DNA of 64,000 nt from DAIDKA01 sp963726995 (GTDB lineage: Bacteria > Pseudomonadota > Gammaproteobacteria > Steroidobacterales > Steroidobacteraceae), in the NCBI GenBank assembly GCA_963726995.1, contig CAVSEP010000007.1:310001-374000 (forward strand), written 5' to 3'. Of this stretch, positions 24,915 through 33,315 are shown piece after piece; within the stretch, counting starts at the first letter, position 1; every line of letters begins with the position of its first letter. The notes under the pieces were generated by a model that saw only the letters and a program-made list of their open reading frames with translations, did no database searches and was not told the DNA's origin. A program made the translations under genes and the position numbers.

Positions 24915-26633
24915 CTACAGGCGCGGCAACCAGGCGTCGATCACCGCGCAGCGCCCCTCGCGCAGGGCGGCCAGCGAGCGTTGCAGCGCCGCCTGAACCT
25001 CCGCGGGCTTGCGGACGATTTCGGCATGCGCGCCACCGGCGGCGGCGGCAATGCCCGAATAATCCGGCGGCGGCTCGAAGCGGATGTCCAGGTCCGGCGC
25101 GCGGCTGGCGAAGCCGTCCGGATGCACGCCCAGGGTGGAGAACTTCGGCGCCCGCCAGCCCTGGTTGTTGAATATCACCTGCAGGAACGGCGTCTTGTAG
25201 CGACGCGCGATCCAGTGGACGCTGGACGGAATCGAAAACATATAGGTGCCGTCGCCGGTAAAGGCGCACACCAGGGCATCCGGTCGGGCGAGCTTGGCGC
25301 CGATGGCGGCCCCGCCATTCCAGCCCAGAGAACCCCCGCCGCTGACGAAGTAGGTCCCGGGCTTGGTACGCCCGACGTGATTGGTCACGACGTGGAAATT
25401 GGTCACCGCCTCGCTGAGCACCAGGGCATCCTCGCCGATGGCCTCGCGCACCTGCGCCGTCACGTACTCGGCCGTCAGCACCTCGCCCGGTTCTTCGAGC
25501 TTGGCCAGTTCCGCGCGAAGCGCCGCGTGGCGACGGCCCAGATAGGCGGTGCGCTCGCGCACCGCCGCCTCGTCCACCTTGAGCGCGGCGAGCGCCTCAT
25601 TGATCTGGCGCAGGGCCGTGGCGGCATCGGCCCGCCAGGCGCGCGCGGCGCGCACGTACCACAAGGGCATCTGCTGCTTGAGCGGATCCACGTCGATATG
25701 CAGGATGCGGGCATCGGCCGCGGGACGGTTGATCAGCGGAATCCACGGCACGTCGCTGTCCAGGATCAGGATGGTGTCGGCCTCCGCGAGCGCCGGATTC
25801 TGGCGCTTCTCATTCCACTGGCAGCCCTGGTGCAGCGGATCATCGGGGGGAAAGTTCACGGTCGAGGGCACCGATTCCAGCACGCCCATGCCGAGCCGGC
25901 GGCACAGCCGGGTCAGTTCGGGCACGGCGGCCGGATTGCGCCCCAGGTAGGTGGTGACCACCAGCGGGCGGCGCGCCGCCAGCAGCATCTGGGCCACCTC
26001 CAGCGCGTCTTCCGGCGCCAGGGCGCCCGCCCCCAGTCGCGGCCACAAGCGCACGTCCTCGCGCTGCGGCTTGACCTCCTGCTCGAGGATCTCGCGGGCG
26101 GCGACCAGGTAGACCGGACCCATGGGTTCGCTGCTGGCCACCTGCAGGGCCCGATGCACGATCTGCGGCGCGTTCTGACCCACCCGGATCTCATTGTCGT
26201 AGCGCATGTAGCCCCGCACCAGCCCGCGCTGGTCGAACACATCCTGGATCCAGTGAATGAATTCGTTGCGGCTGCCGCGCGCCTCCCCTTCCAGGGTCGC
26301 CGGAGACATGCCGGCGAGAATCAGCACCGGCACGCGCCCCTTGGCCGCATTGTGGACGGCTCCGGCCAGTGCCTGGGTGCCGCACTCCACGTGCACCAGC
26401 ACCGCCTGGGCCCGCCCGCTGACCGCGGCAAACCCATGCGCTGCGCTCAATGCCACCATCTCGTTGGGGCAGGTGATGACATCGGGGTACGGAAACTCCC
26501 CGCCGTTCTGTGACGCCCGGGCAATGGCGTACGCTTCCATGAAGCCACTGTGGTCGCTGCCCAGGTTGACGAACAGGTACTGCACGCCTGCTTCGCGCAG
26601 GGCCGACAACATGGCTGAGCTGGTGGTGTACAT
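24915..26633 (-). CDS. Thiamine diphosphate-dependent enzyme (acetolactate synthase/benzaldehyde lyase type)
   Basis: 572 residues from the ATG at 26633 (MYTTSSAMLSALREAG). The three-domain ThDP-enzyme layout is visible: a PYR domain with the cofactor-activating Glu in CPNEMVALSAAHGFA, a central domain, and a PP domain with GDGTYMFSIPS and NNQGW that binds Mg-ThDP. It could decarboxylate a 2-keto acid or make or break an acyloin C-C bond. No small regulatory subunit of acetolactate synthase is present, so branched-chain biosynthesis is unlikely. It is divergent from an SDR and beside aromatic-catabolism genes. Confidence 0.88.
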   Translation of the reverse strand: MYTTSSAMLSALREAGVQYLFVNLGSDHSGFMEAYAIARASQNGGEFPYPDVITCPNEMVALSAAHGFAAVSGRAQAVLVHVECGTQALAGAVHNAAKGRVPVLILAGMSPATLEGEARGSRNEFIHWIQDVFDQRGLVRGYMRYDNEIRVGQNAPQIVHRALQVASSEPMGPVYLVAAREILEQEVKPQREDVRLWPRLGAGALAPEDALEVAQMLLAARRPLVVTTYLGRNPAAVPELTRLCRRLGMGVLESVPSTVNFPPDDPLHQGCQWNEKRQNPALAEADTILILDSDVPWIPLINRPAADARILHIDVDPLKQQMPLWYVRAARAWRADAATALRQINEALAALKVDEAAVRERTAYLGRRHAALRAELAKLEEPGEVLTAEYVTAQVREAIGEDALVLSEAVTNFHVVTNHVGRTKPGTYFVSGGGSLGWNGGAAIGAKLARPDALVCAFTGDGTYMFSIPSSVHWIARRYKTPFLQVIFNNQGWRAPKFSTLGVHPDGFASRAPDLDIRFEPPPDYSGIAAAAGGAHAEIVRKPAEVQAALQRSLAALREGRCAVIDAWLPRL

Positions 26634-26694
26634 GACGCTATTTTACACGGCCGGCGCCGGGTGCCTTAGACTTCAGCGAAACTCGAGGTGCTCC

Positions 26695-27513
26695 ATGGGA
26701 GATATGCTCAAAGGCCGCATCGCCATCGTCACCGGCGCGGGACGCGGCTTCGGCCGGGCCATCGCCATGCGCTACGCCGGGGAAGGCGCCGCCATCGCGG
26801 TAACCGCGCGCACGCTCTCGGAACTTCAGTCCACGGTCGAGGACATCGGCCGCATCGGCGGGCGCGCCATTGCCGTGGCGGGTGATGTCACCAACCCCGC
26901 CGATGTCGACCGGGTGGTCTCCACCACGGAAAAGGAACTCGGACCGGTGAGCCTGCTGGTGAGCAATGCCGGAGTGCCGGGTCCCTTTGGACCGGTGTGG
27001 TCGGTGAATCCGGACCAGTGGGTGGCCGCCCAGTACGTGCACATCCGCGCCCCCTTCTACTACATGCAGCGGGTCATGCCCGGCATGGTCGAGCGGCGCG
27101 CGGGCACCGTGATCCTGGTATCGGCCATCGCCAGCCGCATCGTCGCGCCCTACCTGAGCGCCTATTGCGTGGGCAAGATCGCGCAGACCCGCCTGGCCGC
27201 CGTCGCGGCCGCCGAGAGTCGTGAATTTGGCGTCAACGTCTACTCGATCGATCCGGGCTTCGTGTACACGGGCATGGCCGAGGACACCGCCAACAGTCCC
27301 GATGCGCAGCGCTGGCTGCCGGGCATGGTGGAGCGGCTGCAGTCGGTGCGCGAATCCCCGCATCGCAATGCCGACCTGGTGCGCTGTGCGCAGCGCTGCC
27401 TGGATCTGGCCAGCGGCCGCTACAGCGCGCTGTCGGGACGCTATCTGGAACTGGGCGACGACCTGGACCGGGAGGCGGCCGCCGCGGCCGCCGCCAAACC
27501 GGCCGGACATTGA
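26695..27513 (+). CDS. Short-chain dehydrogenase/reductase
   Basis: 272 residues from the ATG at 26695 (MGDMLKGRIAIVTG); the ATG at 26704 is also possible. It has TGAGRGFG, SNAGVPG, the Ser of LVSAIAS and YCVGK for the catalytic Tyr-x-x-x-Lys. The C-terminus is Ala-rich. It is probably an NAD(P)-dependent soluble oxidoreductase acting on a small alcohol or ketone. It is divergent from the ThDP enzyme (61 bases) and followed after 18 bases by an aldo/keto reductase, so the two are probably cotranscribed. Confidence 0.9.
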   Translation: MGDMLKGRIAIVTGAGRGFGRAIAMRYAGEGAAIAVTARTLSELQSTVEDIGRIGGRAIAVAGDVTNPADVDRVVSTTEKELGPVSLLVSNAGVPGPFGPVWSVNPDQWVAAQYVHIRAPFYYMQRVMPGMVERRAGTVILVSAIASRIVAPYLSAYCVGKIAQTRLAAVAAAESREFGVNVYSIDPGFVYTGMAEDTANSPDAQRWLPGMVERLQSVRESPHRNADLVRCAQRCLDLASGRYSALSGRYLELGDDLDREAAAAAAAKPAGH

Positions 27514-27531
27514 GCGAAGCAGGAGAGCCCC

Positions 27532-28563
27532 ATGCGCATGAAGAAGTTCGGCAATACGGGCCTGGTGGTATCGGAAATCTGCCTGGGCGCCATGACCTTT
27601 GGCGGCACCGACGGCATCTGGGCGCAGATCGCCAGCCTCGGCCAGGCCAGTGCGGATGAACTGGTGAAGACCGCGGTCGACGGCGGCGTGAATTTCTTCG
27701 ATACCGCCAACGTCTACGCCGGGGGGCGTTCGGAGGAAATCCTCGGCCAGAGCCTGCGCAATCTGGGCCTGCCGCGCGATCAGTTCGTGCTGGCCACCAA
27801 GGTGCTGGGCCGCGCAGGTCCTGGCGTCAATCAGCTGGGATTGTCGCGTTACCACATCATGAGCGCGCTGCATGCCAGCCTGAATCGCCTGCAGCTGGAT
27901 CACGTGGACCTGTACCAGATCCATGGCACCGACCCCGTCACGCCCATCGAGGAGACGCTCGCTGCGCTCGATGATTGCGTGCGCGCCGGCAAGGTACGCT
28001 ACCTGGGCGTCAGCAATCACGCCGCCTGGCATATCGCCAAATCACTGGGCATCAGCGAACGCAGGAATCTCGCCCGCTTCGAGAGCGTGCAGGCCTACTA
28101 CTCCATTGCGGGGCGTGAACTGGAACGCGAAATCGTGCCCCTGGCCAATGACCAGAAACTGGCGATCCTGCCGTGGAGCCCGCTCGCCGGGGGCTTTCTG
28201 TCGGGCAAATTCAAGCGTGACGGGCAGGGTCCCGACGGCGCGCGCCGCACGACCTTCGATTTTCCCCCCGTGGATCGCGAGAAGGCGTTCCGCATCATCG
28301 ATGTCATGCGCCCCATGGCCGAGCGGCATGCCGCCTCGGTGGCCGCGATCGCACTGGCCTGGCTGCTGCATCAAGCTGCGGTGACGTCCGTTATCGTCGG
28401 CGCCAAGACCCGCGAGCAGCTGCAGGACAATCTGGCGGCCACCAACATCAAGCTGACACCCGAGGATCTGGGCGCCTTGAATCAGGTATCGGCCCTCACG
28501 CCGGAGTATCCCGGATGGATGCTGGAGCGCATGGCCACGGACCGCCTGAATACGCTGCGCTGA
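27532..28563 (+). CDS. Aldo/keto reductase
   Basis: 343 residues from the ATG at 27532 with AGGAG upstream. It belongs to the oxidoreductase branch resembling YajO/Tas-type proteins: FGNTGLVVSEICLGAMTFGG, catalytic Tyr in FFDTANVYAGG, Lys in VLATKVLG and His in LYQIHGTD. The NADPH phosphate-binding end IVGAKTREQLQDNL is present. It would reduce an aldehyde or ketone in the cytoplasm; the substrate is unknown. It is the second gene of a short unit with the preceding SDR and converges on the PQQ dehydrogenase gene. Confidence 0.9.
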   Translation: MRMKKFGNTGLVVSEICLGAMTFGGTDGIWAQIASLGQASADELVKTAVDGGVNFFDTANVYAGGRSEEILGQSLRNLGLPRDQFVLATKVLGRAGPGVNQLGLSRYHIMSALHASLNRLQLDHVDLYQIHGTDPVTPIEETLAALDDCVRAGKVRYLGVSNHAAWHIAKSLGISERRNLARFESVQAYYSIAGRELEREIVPLANDQKLAILPWSPLAGGFLSGKFKRDGQGPDGARRTTFDFPPVDREKAFRIIDVMRPMAERHAASVAAIALAWLLHQAAVTSVIVGAKTREQLQDNLAATNIKLTPEDLGALNQVSALTPEYPGWMLERMATDRLNTLR

Positions 28564-28593
28564 CGCGCCGGCGCGGACCTTGGCGTCGCGATA

Positions 28594-30768
28594 TCACTTC
28601 GCGCCTCCCGCGGCCTGCACCTCGGCCACGCTCTCATTGACCCGATGGGTCACGTAGGCCCGGATCAGCTCGATCGACTGCGGATTCAGCTGGTCGCCGA
28701 ATGCAACCATGCCCTTGGGCTCCAGCACGCCGTCATGCACGATTTTCTGGAACAGGTCATCGTGGCGCAGCGCATCCGCATAGCGCAGATCCGGCATCGT
28801 GCCGCCGCTGACTGCCGTGTCGCCATGGCAATTGCCGCAGAATGTGTGGTACAGCAATTTGCCCTGCGTCACCTGCGCGGCGGAGCCAAGCTCCGGCAAT
28901 GCCGTAAGCACCGCGGCCGATGCCGGCGGCACCGGCGGAATCACGTCGCTGCCGTCCAGTGAGAACACCAGCACGCGCGGAATGTTGCCGCGATCGATCT
29001 GGGTCTTGCGCGCGAGTTCCCCGGCCGAGAGCGCAAATGCCCCGCCCCAGCCGGTCTCCACCGCGATGTACTGCTTGCCGGCCACCGCGTAGGTGATCGG
29101 CGGCGCCAGAATTCCGGTGCCGGTGGCGGCGCTCCACAGCAGTTTGCCGTCCGCATCCGCATAGGCATTCAGCTGGCCCATGGCGTTTCCGGCGTACACG
29201 ACGTGGCCGGCCGTGGCCAGGGTGCCGCCATTCCAGGGCGTGCCGAGTTCGGCGCGCCACACTTCCTTCTGCGCCACCGGGTCCCAGGCGGCCAGGTGAC
29301 CTTTCGTGCCCTTCAGCGCGGCGGCCTTGATCACCGGGTCCTGCGGCAGGCTCCCGGCGTTCTGGTCGATGCCGATATTGAAGGTGAGGCGGGTCGGGTG
29401 ATATGCCTGCTGCCCGATATAGGGGAAGGAGACTTCGATGACCGGCACGTACACCAGACCGGTCTGCGGGCTGAAGGACATGGGCATCCAGTTATGCCCG
29501 CCGCCGGGTCCCGGCGCACCGATCCAGGGTTTGCCGGTGTGATCATACAGCGCCTCGGGGTTGACCTGCGGGCGTCCGCTGACCGGATCCACGCCCTTGG
29601 ACCAGTTCAGCGCGTCGACGTACTGGTGGATGCTGATCGGCTTGCCGGTCTGCCGGTCCAGCACGTAGAAGTAGCCGTTCTTCGGCGCCTGCATGATGAC
29701 GTGGCGCAACTTGCCGTCGATGGTCAGGTCGGCCAGCACCAGCGACTGGGTGGCGCTGTAGTCCCACATTTCGCCCGGCGTGTTCTGGAAGTGCCAGGCG
29801 TATTCTCCGGTGTCGGCGTGCACGGCAACGATCGAGGCGATGAACAGATCATCGCTGGTTCCCGGTGAGCGGAACTTCTTGTTCCAGGGACCGCCGTTGT
29901 CGGTGCCGAAGTACAGCAGGTCAAGTTCCGGGTCATAGGCCATCGCATCCCAGACCGTGCCGCCGCCGCCGACCTTCCACCACTGACCCCGCCAGCTCTT
30001 GCTGGCAAGTTTCTCCAAAATGTCATCCGACGCAGCGCCATCCTTGACGCCCGGCTTGCCCGGCACGGTGTAGAAGCGCCACAGGAGCTTGCCGGAATCG
30101 GCATCGTAGGCGGACACGAAGCCGCGCGCATTCTCTTCGCTGCCACCATTGCCGATGATGACCTTGCCCTTGATCACCCGCGGTGCGCCGGTGATGGTGG
30201 CGCGCGATCCTTCGGGAATGGTGCGCACGTCCCAGACCGGCTTGCCGGTGGCGGTGTCGAGGGCCACCAGCCGGCCGTCCAGCGTGCCCAGGTAGACGCG
30301 GTCCTGCCAGGCGGCCAGGCCCCGATTGACCACATCGCAACAGGCATCGACGCCGGTATGCCCGGGTACGTGCGGGTCATAGCTCCACTTCAGCGCACCG
30401 GTCGTGGCATCCAGGGCGAACACGCGGCTCCAGCTGGCCGTCACATACATCACCCCGTCGATGACCAGCGGCGTGGACTCCTGCGCGCGCGGGTCCACCG
30501 GCAGGTCGAAATGCCAGGCCGGCTTCAATCCCGAGACATTGCCGGCATTGATCTGCTGCAGGGGGCTGAAGCGGTGCTCATCGTAGGTGCGGCCGTACGT
30601 CAGCCAGTTATCCCCCTCGCCCCCGGCGCCCAGCAGTCGCGCGGTGTCGACCGGCGTGGCCTTGATGGCGGGCGCGGAGGCTGCGGCCGAGGAGACTGCG
30701 GGCGAGTCCGAACGGCTGCAGCCGCCGATGAGCAACAGACAGGCCAAGACTATGACGCTCCGGAGCAT
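28594..30768 (-). CDS. PQQ-dependent dehydrogenase with C-terminal cytochrome c domain, lipoprotein-type signal
   Basis: 724 residues. The N-terminus MLRSVIVLACLLLIGGCSR has a lipobox (LIGGC), so membrane anchoring in the periplasm is likely. The eight-bladed propeller shows the PQQ-stacking adjacent cysteines in DACCDVVNRG, the YFGTDNGGPWN active-site loop, and TGEYAWHFQ. The C-terminal domain carries FCGNCHGD (CxxCH heme site), making this a quinohemoprotein alcohol dehydrogenase type. It would oxidise alcohols to aldehydes and pass electrons to cytochromes. The aldehyde dehydrogenase gene upstream on the same strand could finish oxidation. No PQQ biosynthesis genes are in the window. Confidence 0.9.
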   Translation of the reverse strand: MLRSVIVLACLLLIGGCSRSDSPAVSSAAASAPAIKATPVDTARLLGAGGEGDNWLTYGRTYDEHRFSPLQQINAGNVSGLKPAWHFDLPVDPRAQESTPLVIDGVMYVTASWSRVFALDATTGALKWSYDPHVPGHTGVDACCDVVNRGLAAWQDRVYLGTLDGRLVALDTATGKPVWDVRTIPEGSRATITGAPRVIKGKVIIGNGGSEENARGFVSAYDADSGKLLWRFYTVPGKPGVKDGAASDDILEKLASKSWRGQWWKVGGGGTVWDAMAYDPELDLLYFGTDNGGPWNKKFRSPGTSDDLFIASIVAVHADTGEYAWHFQNTPGEMWDYSATQSLVLADLTIDGKLRHVIMQAPKNGYFYVLDRQTGKPISIHQYVDALNWSKGVDPVSGRPQVNPEALYDHTGKPWIGAPGPGGGHNWMPMSFSPQTGLVYVPVIEVSFPYIGQQAYHPTRLTFNIGIDQNAGSLPQDPVIKAAALKGTKGHLAAWDPVAQKEVWRAELGTPWNGGTLATAGHVVYAGNAMGQLNAYADADGKLLWSAATGTGILAPPITYAVAGKQYIAVETGWGGAFALSAGELARKTQIDRGNIPRVLVFSLDGSDVIPPVPPASAAVLTALPELGSAAQVTQGKLLYHTFCGNCHGDTAVSGGTMPDLRYADALRHDDLFQKIVHDGVLEPKGMVAFGDQLNPQSIELIRAYVTHRVNESVAEVQAAGGAK

Positions 30769-30792
30769 GGAAGACCCCCTTCGAGTGGCTAC

Positions 30793-32307
30793 TTAGAGCG
30801 CAATGCAAACCGACTTGATTTCAGTGTAGTGCTCGAACACCGTGTGGCTGTGTTCGCGCCCGAATCCCGACTGCTTGTAGCCGCCGAAGGGCATGGCCGG
30901 ATCCACGAAGTTGTGGCAGTTCACCCAGACCGTGCCGGCCTTCACCTGCGGTATCAGCCGGTGGATGGCGCTGATGTCCCGGCCCCAGATGCTGGCGCCC
31001 AGCCCGTAGGGGGAGTCATTGGCCATGGCGGCGATTTCCTCCAGATCATCGAAGCGCTGCGCCACCAGTACCGGCCCGAAGATTTCCTCACGGACGACGG
31101 CCATGTCGGCGCGCACGTTGGCGATGACCGTGGGCTTCACGTAGTAGCCCTGGCCCGCCGGGGCCTCCCCGCCGGTCATGACCTTCGCCCCGCCCTTGCG
31201 GCCGGATTCGATGTAGCCGAGCACCCGTTCCTGCTGCTCCTTGGAAACCAACGGTCCCATTTCGGTGTGCGGATCCAGGCCGGGCCCCAGGCGAATGCGC
31301 CCGGCGGCCGCACTCACGCCCTCCACGACCTGGTCGAATACCTTGGCGTGGGCATACAACCGCGAGCCCGCCGCACAGACCTGGCCGGCATTGAAGAAGA
31401 TCGCATTGGCGGCGCCCCCGACCACCGCATCCAGATTCGCATCCGGCAGCACGATGACGGGCGACTTGCCGCCCAGCTCCAGTGAGACGCGCTTCAGGGT
31501 GTCGGTCGCCGACTTGTTGATGATCTTGCCCACCGAGGTGGAGCCCGTGAAGGCGACCTTGTCGACGCCCGGATGCGCCACCAGCGCCGCCCCGGTGGTT
31601 TCGCCGTTGCCGGTGAGGATATTCACCACGCCGGGCGGAAAACCCGCCTCGGTGATCAGTTCCCCTAAGCGCAGCGCCGACAGCGGGGTCTGCTCGGCGG
31701 GCTTCAACACGCAGGTGCAGCCGCAGGCCAGCGCCGGGCCCAGCTTCCAGGCGGCCATCGCCAGCGGGAAATTCCAGGGAATGATCTGCGCCACGACGCC
31801 GATGGGCTCGCGCAGCGTATAGGTGTGGAACTTCGAGCCCGGCCCTGCCGAAATCGACGTGTTGAAGGTCGCGCCTTCGAGCTTGGTGGCCCAGCCGGCC
31901 ATGTAGCGGAAATAGTCGCGGGTGTTCGGCACATCCACCACGCTGGCGATGAACTTGGTCTTGCCGTTGTCCAGGCATTCCAGCTCGGCCAGCTCATCGG
32001 CATGCTGCTCGATCAGATCCGACAGCCGCCACAGCAGCGCCTCGCGCTGCACCGGCAGCATGTCGGGCCACGCGCCCTTTTCGAACGCCGCGCGCGCCGC
32101 GGCCACCGCCTTGTCCACGTCCGCGCCGTTCGCGTCGGCCACCACCGCAATCTGCCTGCCCGTGGCCGGATCGACCACCGGAATGGTGGTCGCGGAGCGC
32201 GATTCCACCCATTCCCCGCCGATCAGCAGTCGCGGGGGGCGCTTCAGGAATCGGGCGACCGTGGCGGAGGGCTCGGGCTGGCGGGCGATTTCAATGGCGG
32301 CGTTCAC
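30793..32307 (-). CDS. NAD(P)-dependent aldehyde dehydrogenase
   Basis: 504 residues if started at the GTG at 32307, which has AAGGAG nine bases upstream. A longer frame to 32403 would overlap the divergent isomerase gene. Typical ALDH features are IIPWNFPLAMA, FTGSTSVGK, catalytic Glu in ELGGKSP, the nucleophilic Cys in AGQVCAAGSRLY and EIFGPV. It resembles the betaine/phenylacetaldehyde-type ALDHs. It precedes the PQQ dehydrogenase by 24 bases, so alcohol and aldehyde oxidation steps are probably coexpressed. The substrate is unknown. Confidence 0.9.
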   Translation of the reverse strand: MNAAIEIARQPEPSATVARFLKRPPRLLIGGEWVESRSATTIPVVDPATGRQIAVVADANGADVDKAVAAARAAFEKGAWPDMLPVQREALLWRLSDLIEQHADELAELECLDNGKTKFIASVVDVPNTRDYFRYMAGWATKLEGATFNTSISAGPGSKFHTYTLREPIGVVAQIIPWNFPLAMAAWKLGPALACGCTCVLKPAEQTPLSALRLGELITEAGFPPGVVNILTGNGETTGAALVAHPGVDKVAFTGSTSVGKIINKSATDTLKRVSLELGGKSPVIVLPDANLDAVVGGAANAIFFNAGQVCAAGSRLYAHAKVFDQVVEGVSAAAGRIRLGPGLDPHTEMGPLVSKEQQERVLGYIESGRKGGAKVMTGGEAPAGQGYYVKPTVIANVRADMAVVREEIFGPVLVAQRFDDLEEIAAMANDSPYGLGASIWGRDISAIHRLIPQVKAGTVWVNCHNFVDPAMPFGGYKQSGFGREHSHTVFEHYTEIKSVCIAL

Positions 32308-32316
32308 GGCGGCTGT

Positions 32317-32322
32317 CTCCTT
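32317..32322 (-). promoter_or_regulatory. Shine-Dalgarno AAGGAG deciding the GTG start of the aldehyde dehydrogenase
   Basis: AAGGAG on the minus strand lies nine bases before the GTG at 32307, while no such site precedes the in-frame ATG at 32397. It supports the shorter protein and leaves an 88-base divergent promoter region toward the isomerase gene at 32396. Confidence 0.7.
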
Positions 32323-32395
32323 GGCGGATTGCGCCGCCGAGTCTACCGCGCGCCGGGCCTTTACGGCAGCGCTGCCGGCAGTGTACAACCCAGCC

Positions 32396-33253
32396 ATGAA
32401 CACCCAGGTTGACCTGCTCGCTTCCTACTGGACTTTGGCCGTCGGCGCAGTGCCCCACACCGGCCCGGAATACAGCTCGGTGGACTTTCGCATCCGCGTG
32501 GAACAGGCCGCCAAGGCCGGATTTAGGGGCATGGGCCTGTGGCACGCCGACATCGCCCACACCCTGAAGCGCTACACCCTCGCCGAGATGAACGGGATCC
32601 TGAAGGACAATGGCATTCGCCACGTGGAGCTGGAGTTCCTGACCGGATGGTTCAAGGACGGTGAGGAAAAAGCCCAGTCCGATGTCACCAAGCAGCTGCT
32701 GTTCGAGGCTGCCGCCGCCCTCGGCGCCCGGTCCATCAAGGTGGGGGATTTCACCAACCAGAAATGCCCCTTCCCGAAACTGATCGAGCGCTTTGCCGGA
32801 TTGTGCCGCGAGGCCGAGAGCCATGGCACCCGGATCGCCTTCGAGATGATGCCGTTCAGCATCATCAGCTCGCTGGAGGACGCGCTGGCGCTGGCCAAGG
32901 GGGCGGATGCCGCAAACGGCGGCATCTTCTTCGACCTGTGGCATATGGTGAAGCTGAATATTCCCTACGACGCCGTCGCGAGTTTTCCGGCCCGGTACCG
33001 CCTGGGAATGGAGATCAACGACGGCTTCTCGCGCGAACACTCGATGCCGGACATGGTCGAGGAAACCACCCAGCACCGTCAGCTGTGCGGCGAAGGCGAG
33101 TTCGACATCAAAGGCTTCGTGACGCGCATCCAGGCGGCCGGCTGGACCGGCCCCTGGGGCATCGAAGTGCTGAACAAGAAACTGCGCCAGGAAGACATTC
33201 ACACCCTGGCGCCGAAGGTCTACCGGACCACCATCGCGCAGTTCGCGAGCTGA
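32396..33253 (+). CDS. Sugar phosphate isomerase/epimerase-type TIM-barrel protein
   Basis: 285 residues from the ATG at 32396 (MNTQVDLLASYWTLAVG). It belongs to the xylose isomerase-like AP-endonuclease-2 fold (COG1082). Likely metal ligands are the Glu in HVELEFLTGWF, Glu in IAFEMMPF, Asp/His in FFDLWHMVK and Glu in GIEVLNKKL. Such proteins include hydroxypyruvate isomerase and epimerases, and also dehydroshikimate dehydratases that yield protocatechuate. No specific activity can be assigned. It stands alone on the plus strand between an ALDH gene and the TonB receptor gene, and ends at a terminator. Confidence 0.85.
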   Translation: MNTQVDLLASYWTLAVGAVPHTGPEYSSVDFRIRVEQAAKAGFRGMGLWHADIAHTLKRYTLAEMNGILKDNGIRHVELEFLTGWFKDGEEKAQSDVTKQLLFEAAAALGARSIKVGDFTNQKCPFPKLIERFAGLCREAESHGTRIAFEMMPFSIISSLEDALALAKGADAANGGIFFDLWHMVKLNIPYDAVASFPARYRLGMEINDGFSREHSMPDMVEETTQHRQLCGEGEFDIKGFVTRIQAAGWTGPWGIEVLNKKLRQEDIHTLAPKVYRTTIAQFAS

Positions 33254-33271
33254 CCGGACCCCGCATAGGAA

Positions 33272-33299
33272 AATGCCCCCGGCTCTCGCCGGGGGCATT
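33272..33299. terminator. Bidirectional terminator between isomerase and TonB receptor genes
   Basis: AATGCCCCCGGC (33272-33283) and GCCGGGGGCATT (33288-33299) form a 12-bp stem with a TCTC loop. Minus-strand transcripts of the receptor gene continue into TTTTCC. The plus side lacks a good T-tract but the stem is very stable. Confidence 0.88.
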
Positions 33300-33315
33300 G
33301 CATCGAACGACCAGA

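Noticed and set aside
28564..28575. Palindrome CGCGCCGGCGCG after the aldo/keto reductase gene
   Set aside because: It is self-complementary but has no loop or T-tract, and GC-only palindromes are common in this DNA.
32308..32403. Longer start for the aldehyde dehydrogenase
   Set aside because: It would overlap the divergent isomerase gene, has no ribosome site and adds no conserved residues. The GTG at 32307 has AAGGAG in place.
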